Below are positions 1-9,127 of a stretch of 54,181 nucleotides of DNA, one piece after another. Made by a program: the position numbers and the translations under genes. A model generated the notes under the pieces. That model did not search any database. It was not told where the DNA came from and was given only the letters and a program-made list of their open reading frames with translations. The stretch spans positions 1 through 54,181 of the forward strand of contig CANLMQ010000038.1 in NCBI GenBank assembly GCA_947492175.1. The letters are read 5' to 3'. The stretch's first letter is position 1, and every line of letters starts with the position of its first letter. Source of the DNA: an uncultured Draconibacterium sp. Lineage in GTDB: Bacteria > Bacteroidota > Bacteroidia > Bacteroidales > Prolixibacteraceae.

Positions 1-74
1 AAATTCAGGTCCTCGTAGACCATTTTGTCGCCATAATAATGTGTGAGATTACGGCATTCTACGATGTTCTCCAT
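1..74 (-). CDS. ABC transporter ATP-binding protein, N-terminal fragment
   Basis: Only the first 24 codons lie in the window; the gene runs out at base 1. The ATG is the complement of 72-74. The peptide begins MENIVECRNLTHYYGDKMVY and continues with EDLN, which matches the first strand and A-loop of an ABC-type ATPase (aromatic residue in THYYGDK, just before the strand that leads to the Walker A loop). The Walker A motif itself is outside the window. It is read leftwards, away from the ppiD terminator, so it belongs to another transcription unit. The substrate cannot be told. Confidence 0.7.
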   Translation of the reverse strand, partial: MENIVECRNLTHYYGDKMVYEDLN

Positions 75-327
75 ATTGATATTGAATTTTTAGAATTTTC
101 TATACAACACATTCAGAATTAAAAGGGGTGAACAGAAAATTCTTATTCAGGTTTTTTTATAGAGAAAAATGAAGGTATTTGTCAGGGCTCCCGTTTTGTT
201 TATGTAGAAAATAAGAGTAGAGGAGAAAGGGGACTAAAAGGAGTATTGCATTTTAGTTATTAGCAACACTCAAAATGTTTAGGGATTAGGATGGAATATT
301 TAAATTAAAATTAAATGACTAAAAAAG
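75..327. other. Intergenic stretch, no gene seen
   Basis: AT-rich spacer between the ABC ATPase start and the ppiD terminator. I see no open frame with coding character, no clear TAnnTTTG promoter box and no sizeable inverted repeat here. It must hold the leftward promoter for the ABC gene. Confidence 0.5.
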
Positions 328-355
328 AAAAGCCGTTCCAAACGGAACGGCTTTT
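328..355 (-). terminator. Intrinsic terminator of ppiD
   Basis: Perfect 12-bp inverted repeat (328-339 with 344-355) with a 4-base loop. On the minus strand it is followed by a T-rich tract (complement of 321-331), so it ends leftward transcription 23 bases after the ppiD stop codon. Confidence 0.9.
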
Positions 356-378
356 CAAAATATTGTTTAGCTAAACTA

Positions 379-2502
379 TTAATAGAATTTAGCTCTTTTG
401 TCTTCAATTTCAACTGCGTTTCGGTGAGCCTGGAAAGCTTGCGATGCTACACGGTAACCGTTAGTTTGTGCCATACGCATTTTCTCTGTTGCTACGTCAA
501 CACCGGCACCTTCGTTTTCTGATGTAACCATTACAACAAATACTCCGTTATTACCGGCAATTGGTTTTGATATTTTATCAACTCCCAATACAGAAACAGT
601 TCCGATTACGGCTGGTTCTAATCCAATTCCAGGGATTGAGAAAGAATTAAAGTTAATGTTACTCGCACTTTGAACCTCAGTCTCAAGAGCAGAGGCAACT
701 GATGCTAAATCAGTTTTTCCCGATAAGGCTGCATTTACTTGTTCAACCAGATAGTCAGCTTTTTTCTCTTTAATAACTGCCAATTCAACACGTGCTTTTA
801 CATCGTCGAATGAAGCAATTCCTTCATCGGTAGCTTGTGTTAGAACTGCAATAACAAAGTTGTCGCCTAATTCAAAAATTGGTGATTCCTGAGTTGTTTG
901 GATGATATCATTTACTTCAGCTTCGTAAGCAGCTTTAATAAGTTGTCTTGCATTTTCAAGTCCTACAATCTGACGATCATTTTCACCAACGTTGGCAACA
1001 CGTTTTGTTAAGTTTTCTGCTGCAACTGCTGCGTCGAATGCTTCTTTTGTTGTATTTTCTCCGGCAAATTTACTTGCTTTTGCGTAAGTGTCCTGGTATG
1101 TTTTGGTACTTGGAACAACATTACGTGTTAAGTAAGCAACCTGAACCTGTGGAGTTAATTTTCCACGTTTTGTGGTTTGCACAAGGTGAATTCCGAATTG
1201 AGTACCAACAATAGTTACACTATCAGTCGTGTTGTTAAAAGCAGCTTCTTCAAAAGGTTTAACCATTTGATTACGACGGAACCAACCCAAATCGCCACCA
1301 TTAATTGCCGAACCCTGGTCTGAAGAATTTTCGCGGGCCAGTTTTGCAAAGTCTGCTCCATTCTCGATTGCTGTTTTTAAGCTATCTGCCAACAATTGAG
1401 CCGCAGCAAATTCGGCCTGTGTTGTTACCTGCAATAAAATGTGACGGGCTTCAACCGAGTCAGGCATCATTTCTGATTTGTGTAGTTTGGCCAATGTAAA
1501 TGCATCGTCATTGGTATACGGACCAAAAACTGAATTTACTTTTGCTTTTTCATCAAAAACCCATGTTGCAATATTTTCAGGCAGACCATCTTTTTTGTAC
1601 CATATATTTTCGAACTCTACATCAGAATTTGTATTTACAAACTGAACATTATCAGTGGCTTTTTCAAAGTCATTTTTAATATCGTTGATCCATTCTTCTG
1701 CGTCTTTATAATCGGCATCGGAAGGAGTAACGGCATATGTTAAGTATTCAATTCTTCTACTTTTTTCCTGCTTGTAATCATCCTGATGTGCGTTGTAATA
1801 TGCTTTTAAATCTTTTTCGGTAACAGTCACTTTATCGTTTGCAACCGAACTGTGAGGTAAAGTTACATAGTCGAAATTTACTGTTTTACTACCTGCCATA
1901 GCACTAGCCTGCGCCTGTTCGTTGGTAACATAAAGTCCTTTTGCAACCATGTTTACATATTTCGAACGGGTGCGTTCTTCAACAATTTGTTTTTCAACAT
2001 TTAACCACTGCGCGCGGTTTTCCGGAGTAACACCTGTTTCAAAATTCTTCAAAAAACGAACAACTGAAGCTCTGTCGAATTGACCGGTTTCAGGATTACG
2101 GAAAATTTGCTGAACAATCTGGTGAGGATTAGCTCCCTGCAACATATCGAAAAGTTCATCTGAACTTACTTCAATCCCAAGGTCTTCATAAACCTCGCCC
2201 ATAACAATTTCGCTTATGCTTGTTTGCCATGCTTGTTCACGAACTTGCGTCCATGCCTGATCGTCTAACTGAGTTCTTCCGTAGTTTTGTTTGAATATTT
2301 CACCTAACTCTTCTACTTTCTTTTGAAATTCAGGATATTGAATAGATTCTCCGTCAATCACTCCTACCTCCAGGCGATTTCTTTGAAACATCGACGAACT
2401 TCCTTGTAACATATCTCCAAGGATAAATGCTGCCAATGATACACCGATTACAATTGCTACTAATAGTCCTGCTTTTGTTCTGATTTTTTGTAAAGTTGCC
2501 AT
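379..2502 (-). CDS. ppiD: PpiD/SurA-type periplasmic peptidyl-prolyl isomerase and chaperone
   Basis: A 707-residue protein with an N-terminal membrane anchor (about residues 12-30), a large SurA_N-type chaperone region (about 35-340), one parvulin rotamase domain (about 351-447, beginning EARHILLQ and containing GGDLGWFRRNQMVKPFE and FGIHLVQ) and a further C-terminal region to 707. PpiD-type proteins sit in the inner membrane facing the periplasm and help newly exported proteins, including outer-membrane proteins, to fold. Length and layout fit the Bacteroidota PpiD form. It lies 163 bp downstream of the CNNM/CBS gene with its own likely promoter, and ends at a strong terminator. Confidence 0.9.
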   Translation of the reverse strand: MATLQKIRTKAGLLVAIVIGVSLAAFILGDMLQGSSSMFQRNRLEVGVIDGESIQYPEFQKKVEELGEIFKQNYGRTQLDDQAWTQVREQAWQTSISEIVMGEVYEDLGIEVSSDELFDMLQGANPHQIVQQIFRNPETGQFDRASVVRFLKNFETGVTPENRAQWLNVEKQIVEERTRSKYVNMVAKGLYVTNEQAQASAMAGSKTVNFDYVTLPHSSVANDKVTVTEKDLKAYYNAHQDDYKQEKSRRIEYLTYAVTPSDADYKDAEEWINDIKNDFEKATDNVQFVNTNSDVEFENIWYKKDGLPENIATWVFDEKAKVNSVFGPYTNDDAFTLAKLHKSEMMPDSVEARHILLQVTTQAEFAAAQLLADSLKTAIENGADFAKLARENSSDQGSAINGGDLGWFRRNQMVKPFEEAAFNNTTDSVTIVGTQFGIHLVQTTKRGKLTPQVQVAYLTRNVVPSTKTYQDTYAKASKFAGENTTKEAFDAAVAAENLTKRVANVGENDRQIVGLENARQLIKAAYEAEVNDIIQTTQESPIFELGDNFVIAVLTQATDEGIASFDDVKARVELAVIKEKKADYLVEQVNAALSGKTDLASVASALETEVQSASNINFNSFSIPGIGLEPAVIGTVSVLGVDKISKPIAGNNGVFVVMVTSENEGAGVDVATEKMRMAQTNGYRVASQAFQAHRNAVEIEDKRAKFY

Positions 2503-2550
2503 TGATTTACAATTATTTTAATGCAAATTTTATTTGATTTTTTCGAGCTA

Positions 2551-2558
2551 CGAAGATA
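2551..2558 (-). promoter_or_regulatory. Candidate -7 box for ppiD
   Basis: The minus strand reads TATCTTCG, one mismatch from the Bacteroidota -7 consensus TAnnTTTG, about 50 bases before the ppiD start in a 163-bp gap. No convincing -33 TTTG at the usual spacing. Confidence 0.35.
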
Positions 2559-2665
2559 ACAATTTTAACTATTTAACCTCGATATTTATATTTTTTTTAA
2601 TGTAGCCCGGATTTAATATCTAATGTGTTGATCAGTAATGGTTTGTGTGGAATGATTAAGCTCTT

Positions 2666-3931
2666 TTATTCCTCTGAAAGAGTGAGCTTTACCAATTCTA
2701 TTTTTGTATTGGTGGCTTTTAATATTTTGAAATGGAATTTTCCGATTTTAATCTGAGAATTTATTTTGGGGATACTTTCGTGGTGAAAAAGTATAAATCC
2801 GGCCAGGGTTTCGAACTCTTCTGTCTCAGGAAGATTTAAAAAGTACTTTTCGTTTAACAGGTCAATTTCGGCGCGGCCGGAAAAAACAAATTCGGTTTCG
2901 CTTATCTTCTTTTCGATAATATCACGTATGTCATGTTCATCTTCAATTTCTCCAAAAATTTCTTCCAGAATATCTTCGCTGGTTACCATTCCTGATGTTC
3001 CTCCAAATTCGTCAACCACAATTGCAATACTCCGGTGTTCCTGAATAAAGGTACTTAACAATTTATTTGCAGGCATGGTTTCCGGAACAATAAGAACTTT
3101 TTTTATAAACGATTCGATTGACGTAGGATTATGAAAAAGAATGGAGGAGTGTACATAGCCGATAATATTATCAATGTTTTCGCTGTAAAAAAGAATGCGT
3201 GAATAACCTGTGTCGACAAATTTTTGGCGAAGTTCGCTTATTGAAACACCAATTTCAAGCATTTCAATTTCGGTTCGTGGAACCATAATTTCGCGCAGTT
3301 TTACTTTTGAAAAATCGAGGGCATTTTTAAATAGTTTTACTTCGGTTTCAACATGCTCTTTTTTTTCGAATCCAGTGGTGTCTGTTTCGTTCACAAATTC
3401 GTCCAGATCAACCCGGCTGAAAATCAGGTTTTTATTTCGTTGGGTTACATCGGTTTTTAAGAATTTTTTTAATAACGAGTTTGTAATGGCAATTGAAAAA
3501 CGTGTAATAGGATAAAATAAAATATAAAATAGAGCGAGTGGAAGCGAGAATATATTTAGTAGAGTATTGGGGAAAATACGAAAAAGAGTTTTTGGCAAAA
3601 ACTCTGCAAATACCAAAATAATAAGTGTTGAAACAATTGTTTGTAAAAACAGAACAAAGGATTCAGATTGAAAGTAGTTGCCAAACACAGGTTCGAGAAC
3701 TGCGGCGAAAGCGATACCGTAAATTACAAGTGCAATGTTGTTACCAACCAGCATTGTGGCAATGTATTGCCCCCCGTTTGCTGTAACAAATTTTAAAATT
3801 CGTGAAGTAAATGGTTCCGATTGTTTATCGAGTTCCAGCCTTAATTTATTTGCCGACACAAAAGCAATTTCCATGCCCGAAAAGAAGGCAGAGAGTAGCA
3901 TTGTTATCAGAATCAGCAAATATAGATTCAT
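2666..3931 (-). CDS. CNNM-CBS-CorC_HlyC family membrane protein (hemolysin-like)
   Basis: 421 residues. An N-terminal DUF21/CNNM membrane domain with about four hydrophobic segments (residues 1-150, starting MNLYLLILITMLLSAFFSGM with the family's SGxE element), then a pair of CBS domains (about 205-325, including IMVPRTEIE and VVDEFGGTSGMVTSEDILEE) and a C-terminal CorC_HlyC domain (about 340-415). The family is linked to Mg2+/divalent-cation transport; the old name hemolysin is historical. GldE is a paralogue, but no gliding genes are adjacent. It starts 12 bp after lptC, so it is very likely co-transcribed. Confidence 0.88.
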   Translation of the reverse strand: MNLYLLILITMLLSAFFSGMEIAFVSANKLRLELDKQSEPFTSRILKFVTANGGQYIATMLVGNNIALVIYGIAFAAVLEPVFGNYFQSESFVLFLQTIVSTLIILVFAEFLPKTLFRIFPNTLLNIFSLPLALFYILFYPITRFSIAITNSLLKKFLKTDVTQRNKNLIFSRVDLDEFVNETDTTGFEKKEHVETEVKLFKNALDFSKVKLREIMVPRTEIEMLEIGVSISELRQKFVDTGYSRILFYSENIDNIIGYVHSSILFHNPTSIESFIKKVLIVPETMPANKLLSTFIQEHRSIAIVVDEFGGTSGMVTSEDILEEIFGEIEDEHDIRDIIEKKISETEFVFSGRAEIDLLNEKYFLNLPETEEFETLAGFILFHHESIPKINSQIKIGKFHFKILKATNTKIELVKLTLSEE

Positions 3932-3943
3932 AGTTGTGTACTA

Positions 3944-4630
3944 TTACTTAAATTGAAGCTTTTTGGTTTCAGGCTGTTTGCTTTTATGATTATCTGCCTG
4001 AGAATCTGGTCGTATTTCAGATTTACTTTGGGTTTTACTTTTATCTACATCAATTAAAATAGTTCCCTGAGGCTTTGTAATTTTCCAGTTTAACATATCC
4101 TGATCAGAAACTAGTCCGATTCCGGTGATAGACTGATTGTCCTGTATAATACGAACAAATTCATCAGTATAAATTTTTTCTGTCTTTTCTTCCCAAATCA
4201 GGTGTTCGGTTTTTAATGAATCGCCTTGAGCGTTGGTTACTACCACATTGTTTTTAGCTTCCCACTTCGATTCTTTTGTAAACTCTTTGGCATAGTCGGC
4301 TTTTATACTAGAAATAATATTTTGATTGGCATCGTATTTTATTATTTGCACGCCTAAAGGGAATTCAGTGTATTCTACGCCATCATTTAGAAAACGAAGC
4401 AGCTTGGGTGTTTTCAGCGAAAAGCGAACTTGTCCTGAATCTGTGTAAATTGTTTCAAAATTAACAGCTTCTTGTATGGGGAGATTATCTTGTGTCGTAA
4501 ACGCCTGTATCTTATCTATGTTGTTGTCGTTACACGCATAGAAAAGTATTGCAGTCCCCATAACGAGAACTGCAATATTAATTTTTTTTATATACTGAAA
4601 GATTCTAGAATCTAACTGTTGTATTTTCAT
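3944..4630 (-). CDS. lptC: LptC-like LPS export protein
   Basis: 228 residues. An N-terminal hydrophobic segment (about 16-32) ends in ILFYAC, so it may be a signal anchor or a lipoprotein signal with Cys33. The rest fits the LptC/OstA-like beta-jellyroll: ETIYTDSGQVRFSLKTPKL, a D-Y-A-K-E strand and a W-E-A-K-N-N-V-V strand. LptC links the inner-membrane LptB2FG exporter to the periplasmic LptA bridge. The start codon lies 26 bases inside the end of the upstream TPR gene, so translation is probably coupled. A start at the internal Met24 would remove the overlap but shorten the anchor; I keep the longer form. Confidence 0.8.
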   Translation of the reverse strand: MKIQQLDSRIFQYIKKINIAVLVMGTAILFYACNDNNIDKIQAFTTQDNLPIQEAVNFETIYTDSGQVRFSLKTPKLLRFLNDGVEYTEFPLGVQIIKYDANQNIISSIKADYAKEFTKESKWEAKNNVVVTNAQGDSLKTEHLIWEEKTEKIYTDEFVRIIQDNQSITGIGLVSDQDMLNWKITKPQGTILIDVDKSKTQSKSEIRPDSQADNHKSKQPETKKLQFK

Positions 4631-6251
4631 TTATCCAACCTCCAACTTTATAAGTTGAGCCGGCCTGAAGGCCTTCCATAAATGCTTCCTCTTTGTTCGG
4701 GAAGTATTTTTTAAACTTGGCAATATTTTCAGAAGCATCAATTGAGCAGTCTTCTCCTCTGCGGGCTTTTGCAAAATAATCACACGCTAACCAGAACACA
4801 GCTGATTTTTCTAACTCTGTTCCTTCAAATTTTTGAGATGCAGAAACATAGATATTACCGATAAGCATGTTTGCTTCACAATAATCAGGATTTATCTGGA
4901 GTGCTTTTCTGGCATCTTCACGTGCTCCAATAAGATTTCCCATTCTTGCATAACGCAACAACCCTCTTTCGTAATGATATGTTGCCAGAAGTTCCTGATC
5001 TGTTTCCTGATCAATAGCCATTTGGTAATATTCCCTGGCTTTTTCCATATCATCTTTTTTCAGGTAACTACGTGCCATGTTAAAAGCAGCTTCTGCTGAT
5101 GGATCCAATTCGTACTGACGTTCTGTTGCTTGAGCAAACAGATCACTCTCTGTACATTTCGCACGACTTAAACGACGCAACATGGTTTTAATAAATTCAG
5201 CATCGTCTTTTTTATTTTCGAATTCAGCTGCGTAGATTTTTTCTAAAGCTTCGCAATCAGCAGCACCCGATTTTCCAAATAGGGTTTCAATATAAGGAAG
5301 TACTGTTTCCTCGGTTTGTTCCGTTTTTTTAGGATCTTCGTTTGCCGAAATAATTGAATTGGCAACCTCAACCGTTCTTTCATAGTTCTTAACAACCTGT
5401 TCTTTCGGCATTTCTCCTAATTTAAACAATGCAACAGTAGTTTGCATTAATAATATAAGTACCGGAGGTTCAGTTTGATCTTTTTGTAAGTTAACCGATT
5501 CGTTAACTAATTCGTAACCTGTTTTGTGGATGGCTTTTAATGCATCACCTTCCGCAGTGTTTTCTCTGTTTGGATCAAGTTTGTATTTTAACCAAGAAGT
5601 TCCTTTTCTTCCTAATACATATCCTTTTTGACCAAAGTATTTTATTCTATTGTCATATAATTTCATGTACTCGTCAATCAATCGGTCGCGCTCAGCGTCA
5701 GAAGTTGCATTGTCGAGCATTGTTTCATACATCTTTCCTCCTTGTATGTAGATATTTGCTGAAGAAACAGGATATTTATTATATAAATTTTTCCAGTGAG
5801 GGAACGCTGATTTGTAATCATCCTGTCTGTAGAATTCACGGTACATCGAGAATTCATTCATATAATCTTTGTTCTGTGCTTTTACCAGCTCTTCTGCAGT
5901 ACCCATATTTACTTCATCACTGGTTTCTTCTACTGCACCACCTTCTGATGGAAGACTTCCAGAAAAAGCAAAATCAAATACATTTTCTGTTTTCCCTTCA
6001 ATATCAAGTTTTTTACTTTCATCGATAAAAGTAAATTTAATGTACTTTGATTTAGCATCAGCTTCAACCTCGTACTTCCCGTCAAAACTTGTCATCATGC
6101 TGCCTCCTTTGTGGGCCTCTACGGTTATTCCGGCTGCCGGCTCTCCATCCTTGTAGACAGTTCCTTTAATCACTCTTTGTGCCTCTGCAACTGTAATGCC
6201 GATCATTACAATTGATGCAAATAAAAGAGTTATGCGTAAAATAGATTTCAT
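4605..6251 (-). CDS. Secreted TPR protein with N-terminal carboxypeptidase-regulatory-like domain
   Basis: 548 residues. A signal peptide (about 1-24, ending AEAQ) is followed by a beta-sandwich of the CarboxypepD_reg-like kind (about 25-95: VIKGTVYKDGEPAAGITVEA), an acidic linker, then a helical region. Clear TPR motifs occur around 390-480 (AAFNMARSYLKKDDMEKAREYY; YHYERGLLRYARMGNLIGAREDARKALQINPDY). It is likely periplasmic or attached to the outer membrane and scaffolds other proteins. It lies between an outer-membrane protein gene and lptC, so a part in envelope assembly is plausible but inferred. The exact role is unknown. Confidence 0.75.
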   Translation of the reverse strand: MKSILRITLLFASIVMIGITVAEAQRVIKGTVYKDGEPAAGITVEAHKGGSMMTSFDGKYEVEADAKSKYIKFTFIDESKKLDIEGKTENVFDFAFSGSLPSEGGAVEETSDEVNMGTAEELVKAQNKDYMNEFSMYREFYRQDDYKSAFPHWKNLYNKYPVSSANIYIQGGKMYETMLDNATSDAERDRLIDEYMKLYDNRIKYFGQKGYVLGRKGTSWLKYKLDPNRENTAEGDALKAIHKTGYELVNESVNLQKDQTEPPVLILLMQTTVALFKLGEMPKEQVVKNYERTVEVANSIISANEDPKKTEQTEETVLPYIETLFGKSGAADCEALEKIYAAEFENKKDDAEFIKTMLRRLSRAKCTESDLFAQATERQYELDPSAEAAFNMARSYLKKDDMEKAREYYQMAIDQETDQELLATYHYERGLLRYARMGNLIGAREDARKALQINPDYCEANMLIGNIYVSASQKFEGTELEKSAVFWLACDYFAKARRGEDCSIDASENIAKFKKYFPNKEEAFMEGLQAGSTYKVGGWINENTTVRF

Positions 6252-6278
6252 AATAGTTTATTTGTTTTTTATTCCGAT

Positions 6279-7559
6279 TTAATCAATTTTTCGTTGCATA
6301 AACCATAAATCATGTAAGTTCAGGCTTAAATTAAGTTTTGCATAATTTTGCAGAACCAGATTATGGTTTTTAGTTCCTCTTTTCCCTATTTCAGCTCCAA
6401 TATTTACTGTTGACGCTGAACGATATAATGGTATTCCAACACCAAAACTTATGCCAAAGTCATTTATTTGATTTCCGTCAAATGAATGATAGGTTTGCTC
6501 GTACTTTAAGCCTGCACGGTAGGCTACGCGTTTTAATGCACTTCTTATGGAATACCTTTCCGGTATCCATTCTGCACCAAGTGCAAATTTATTTAAATCT
6601 GCTAAAAAATTACTTTCTCCTCCTAAAAATGTTGCTTGCGACCAGTTTTGGTGGAAATAGTCGAAATTAATCTCATATACGTCTTTTTTTCGAAGCGACA
6701 ATCCTCCTCCAATGGTGTACGGAAACTGAACGGTGCTTTTCGACTCTTCCTGATACAGCAAGGTATCTTGATCAAAAACGGAACCGTAATAAGTGTTTTT
6801 CAGAATCTTGTCAGAATAAAAGGCTGTGTATTTTGGTTGGTTGGCAAATACTGCTGCAAAAACAAGTTCTTTGTCTTTTTTTAGAGGTAAAGTTGCTTGT
6901 ACCCCAAAGTCTAATGAAAAGTCACGTAATCGAAGTGTTGAATAACGTTGAACAGCATAAAAGCCTGCATTTGCAAAAGCCAGTTCCGAGTTTCGGCTGA
7001 GTTTACCAAATAAGTAGTTTATGTTCATCCCAATCGATACATTTTTTACCGGTTCTATAGCAAAACCAATGTATGCTTTTGAAATGGTTCCTGTGCCATA
7101 ATAATTATTTTGGTAGGCTCCTGAGTTATCAAGAGAATCGCCAACCAAAACCTGGTAGCCAACATCGGAGTATGGCTGCATTCCAATGGAGGTTGCCATC
7201 CAGTCGGTAATGCGAAAAGCCATCGAAAAATAATTAAAATTAATATCGTTGGTCTTCAATTGATTCTCTTTGGTTTGGAACTTTGAGAAATTCCCATTCA
7301 AGCCAAACTCAAACAGAAAATTCAGTGAATCAATTGCCGTATAAGAAGCAGGATTTGATGAATTTATCTGAAGGTTGTACCTACTTGCAAGTGACGCACC
7401 TCCCATTGCTGTTGTTCTTCCAACGCTGTAGGATTGTAAGTCACCAAGTCCATATCGCGAATATGGCGATGAAGTACTATTATTAAATTGTGCGAATAAT
7501 ACAGCCGGGAAAAATAATAACCCGGCAATTAAAATACTAACTCTACTATATCTCCCCAT
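6279..7559 (-). CDS. FadL/PorV-like outer-membrane beta-barrel protein
   Basis: 426 residues with a signal peptide (about 1-23) and alternating short amphipathic strands to the C terminus. The N-terminal part (NNSTSSPYSRYGLGDL, TTAMGGASLASR, INSSNPASYTAIDSL) matches a Bacteroidota family related to FadL/PorV barrels, where an NPA motif plugs the barrel. No ligand can be named. Its start overlaps the end of coaX by 14 bp and it precedes the TPR gene by 27 bp, so it is part of the same leftward operon. Confidence 0.7.
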   Translation of the reverse strand: MGRYSRVSILIAGLLFFPAVLFAQFNNSTSSPYSRYGLGDLQSYSVGRTTAMGGASLASRYNLQINSSNPASYTAIDSLNFLFEFGLNGNFSKFQTKENQLKTNDINFNYFSMAFRITDWMATSIGMQPYSDVGYQVLVGDSLDNSGAYQNNYYGTGTISKAYIGFAIEPVKNVSIGMNINYLFGKLSRNSELAFANAGFYAVQRYSTLRLRDFSLDFGVQATLPLKKDKELVFAAVFANQPKYTAFYSDKILKNTYYGSVFDQDTLLYQEESKSTVQFPYTIGGGLSLRKKDVYEINFDYFHQNWSQATFLGGESNFLADLNKFALGAEWIPERYSIRSALKRVAYRAGLKYEQTYHSFDGNQINDFGISFGVGIPLYRSASTVNIGAEIGKRGTKNHNLVLQNYAKLNLSLNLHDLWFMQRKID

Positions 7560-8277
7560 TATGTTGTAAAATGCGGTTTAAACCTAAGGCGGTCAAATTA
7601 AAGTGTACAAAGAAAGAATTTTTTAACTTGTTATCAAAAAAATCAGCATCACCCCCTGTTATAATAACCTGTAAATTATTATAAAAATTCTTAAATGAGG
7701 TAATTGTGGAATCTATTTCATGAAAGAAACCGTTTTGTACACCTGCTCTTATAGCCTGCTCTGTGGTTTGTCCGTATAATTTATTAAATTCTTCTTTTTC
7801 AATTTTAGGTAGTTTCCCTGTGAATTGGTGTAATGCTTTAAAACGCATTTCCAGACCCGGAGAAATATTGCCTCCCAGGTATTTACCTTCGTCTGTTAAA
7901 ATGTCGTAGGTAATGGCTGTTCCGGCATCAATTACGAGAATGTTTTTTTGAGGATAGAGGTCGAAAGCGCCCACAACGGCTGCAATTCGGTCTTTCCCCA
8001 AAGTTTTTTTCGATTGGTAGCAGTTTGCAATTGGCAGTGGCGTATTGGAATCCAGTTCAATAAAGGTTTTAAACTTGTTTTGAAGTGCAGTTTTCAATTC
8101 GTTTGGATAATCTTTTACAGCCGATAATATGGCATTATCCAATTGTTCGTATTCCTGTTTTAATACATCAATATGTGAAGGCAGGAATTCATCAACCGGG
8201 ACAGTTATTAATACCTCCCCCCGGTTGCAAACCGAAAACTTGGTGCGTGTATTGCCAATATCTATTACCAGGTTCAT
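7546..8277 (-). CDS. coaX: Type III pantothenate kinase
   Basis: 243 residues, the usual CoaX length. The acetate/sugar-kinase fold signatures are present: DIGNTRTKF near residue 6 (phosphate 1), GKDRIAAVVGA near 95, VIDAGTAITYDI near 115 (phosphate 2), GGNISPGLEMRFKALH near 134, and GGDADFF near 210. The enzyme phosphorylates pantothenate, the first step of CoA synthesis, and uses a monovalent cation. Its start directly abuts the nadC stop and its end overlaps the next gene, so the NAD genes and coaX form one cofactor operon. Confidence 0.95.
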   Translation of the reverse strand: MNLVIDIGNTRTKFSVCNRGEVLITVPVDEFLPSHIDVLKQEYEQLDNAILSAVKDYPNELKTALQNKFKTFIELDSNTPLPIANCYQSKKTLGKDRIAAVVGAFDLYPQKNILVIDAGTAITYDILTDEGKYLGGNISPGLEMRFKALHQFTGKLPKIEKEEFNKLYGQTTEQAIRAGVQNGFFHEIDSTITSFKNFYNNLQVIITGGDADFFDNKLKNSFFVHFNLTALGLNRILQHNGEI

Positions 8278-9123
8278 CTAGTCGATAATTCTTTGGCTAA
8301 TATCCAACGCTTTTACTGAGTGAGTTAAAGCGCCAATTGAAATATAATCAACTCCTGTGTGAGCTACTTTCCGAATTCGTTTAATGGTCATGTTTCCTGA
8401 AGCTTCAATTTTAGCTCTTCTGTCGATAATTTTCACACATTCCTTCATTAAAGTAGAACGCATATTATCCAACATGATTATATCAACATCCGCAGCCAAT
8501 GCTTCTTTTACTTGCTCAATGGTGGTTGTTTCAACTTCAATCTTAATACTTTTCGGAATTTTCTTACGAATAGCTTCTACTGCCTGTGTGATTCCTCCGG
8601 CCACCTGAATGTGATTGTCTTTAATCATAACCATATCGTACAATCCGAAACGATGGTTCGATGCACCCCCCATTCGTACCGCATATTTATCGAGATAACG
8701 GTAACCCGGCAAAGTTTTTCGTGTATCCAGAATTTCAACTTTGGTACCTTCAATTTCTTTCATGCAAAGGTTCGCATAGCTTGCAATTCCCGACAAACGC
8801 TGAAGGAAGTTTAGTGCTTTTCTTTCGCCGGTTAACATTGCGCGGTAATTGCCTTTAAATTCAGCGATTAAATCACCCGGTACAACGTGACTTCCATCTG
8901 GTTTGAAGACGTTCCATTCCAGGTTTTTGTCAAATCTTTTAAAAACCATTTCGGCAATGGGTAAGCCTGCAATTATTCCTTCTTCTTTAGCAACAAAACG
9001 TGCTGTTTTATTTTGGTTGGGATCAATAAGATTATTTGTTGTTATATCGCCGTCGCCAATATCTTCGGCATAAGCTAAGTCGAATAGTACTTCTGCCGAT
9101 TTCAATGTTTTCTCGTCCATCAT
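8278..9123 (-). CDS. nadC: Nicotinate-nucleotide pyrophosphorylase (quinolinate phosphoribosyltransferase)
   Basis: 281 residues. Family motifs: AEDIGDGDITT near 20, ERKALNFLQRLSGIA near 100, DTRKTLPGYRYLDKYAVRMGG near 132, EVETTTIEQVKEAL near 195, IIMLDNM near 214, EASGNM near 239 and GVDYISIGALTHS near 255. It converts quinolinate and PRPP to nicotinate mononucleotide, CO2 and PPi. It begins 4 bp after nadB and abuts coaX. nadA (quinolinate synthase) is not in the window and must lie elsewhere. Confidence 0.97.
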   Translation of the reverse strand: MMDEKTLKSAEVLFDLAYAEDIGDGDITTNNLIDPNQNKTARFVAKEEGIIAGLPIAEMVFKRFDKNLEWNVFKPDGSHVVPGDLIAEFKGNYRAMLTGERKALNFLQRLSGIASYANLCMKEIEGTKVEILDTRKTLPGYRYLDKYAVRMGGASNHRFGLYDMVMIKDNHIQVAGGITQAVEAIRKKIPKSIKIEVETTTIEQVKEALAADVDIIMLDNMRSTLMKECVKIIDRRAKIEASGNMTIKRIRKVAHTGVDYISIGALTHSVKALDISQRIID

Positions 9124-9127
9124 AATA

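Noticed and set aside
5540..6156. Long plus-strand frames opposite the TPR gene
   Set aside because: Antisense shadows of a gene with clear signal peptide and TPR motifs; the products are Cys/Leu/His-rich and unlike proteins.
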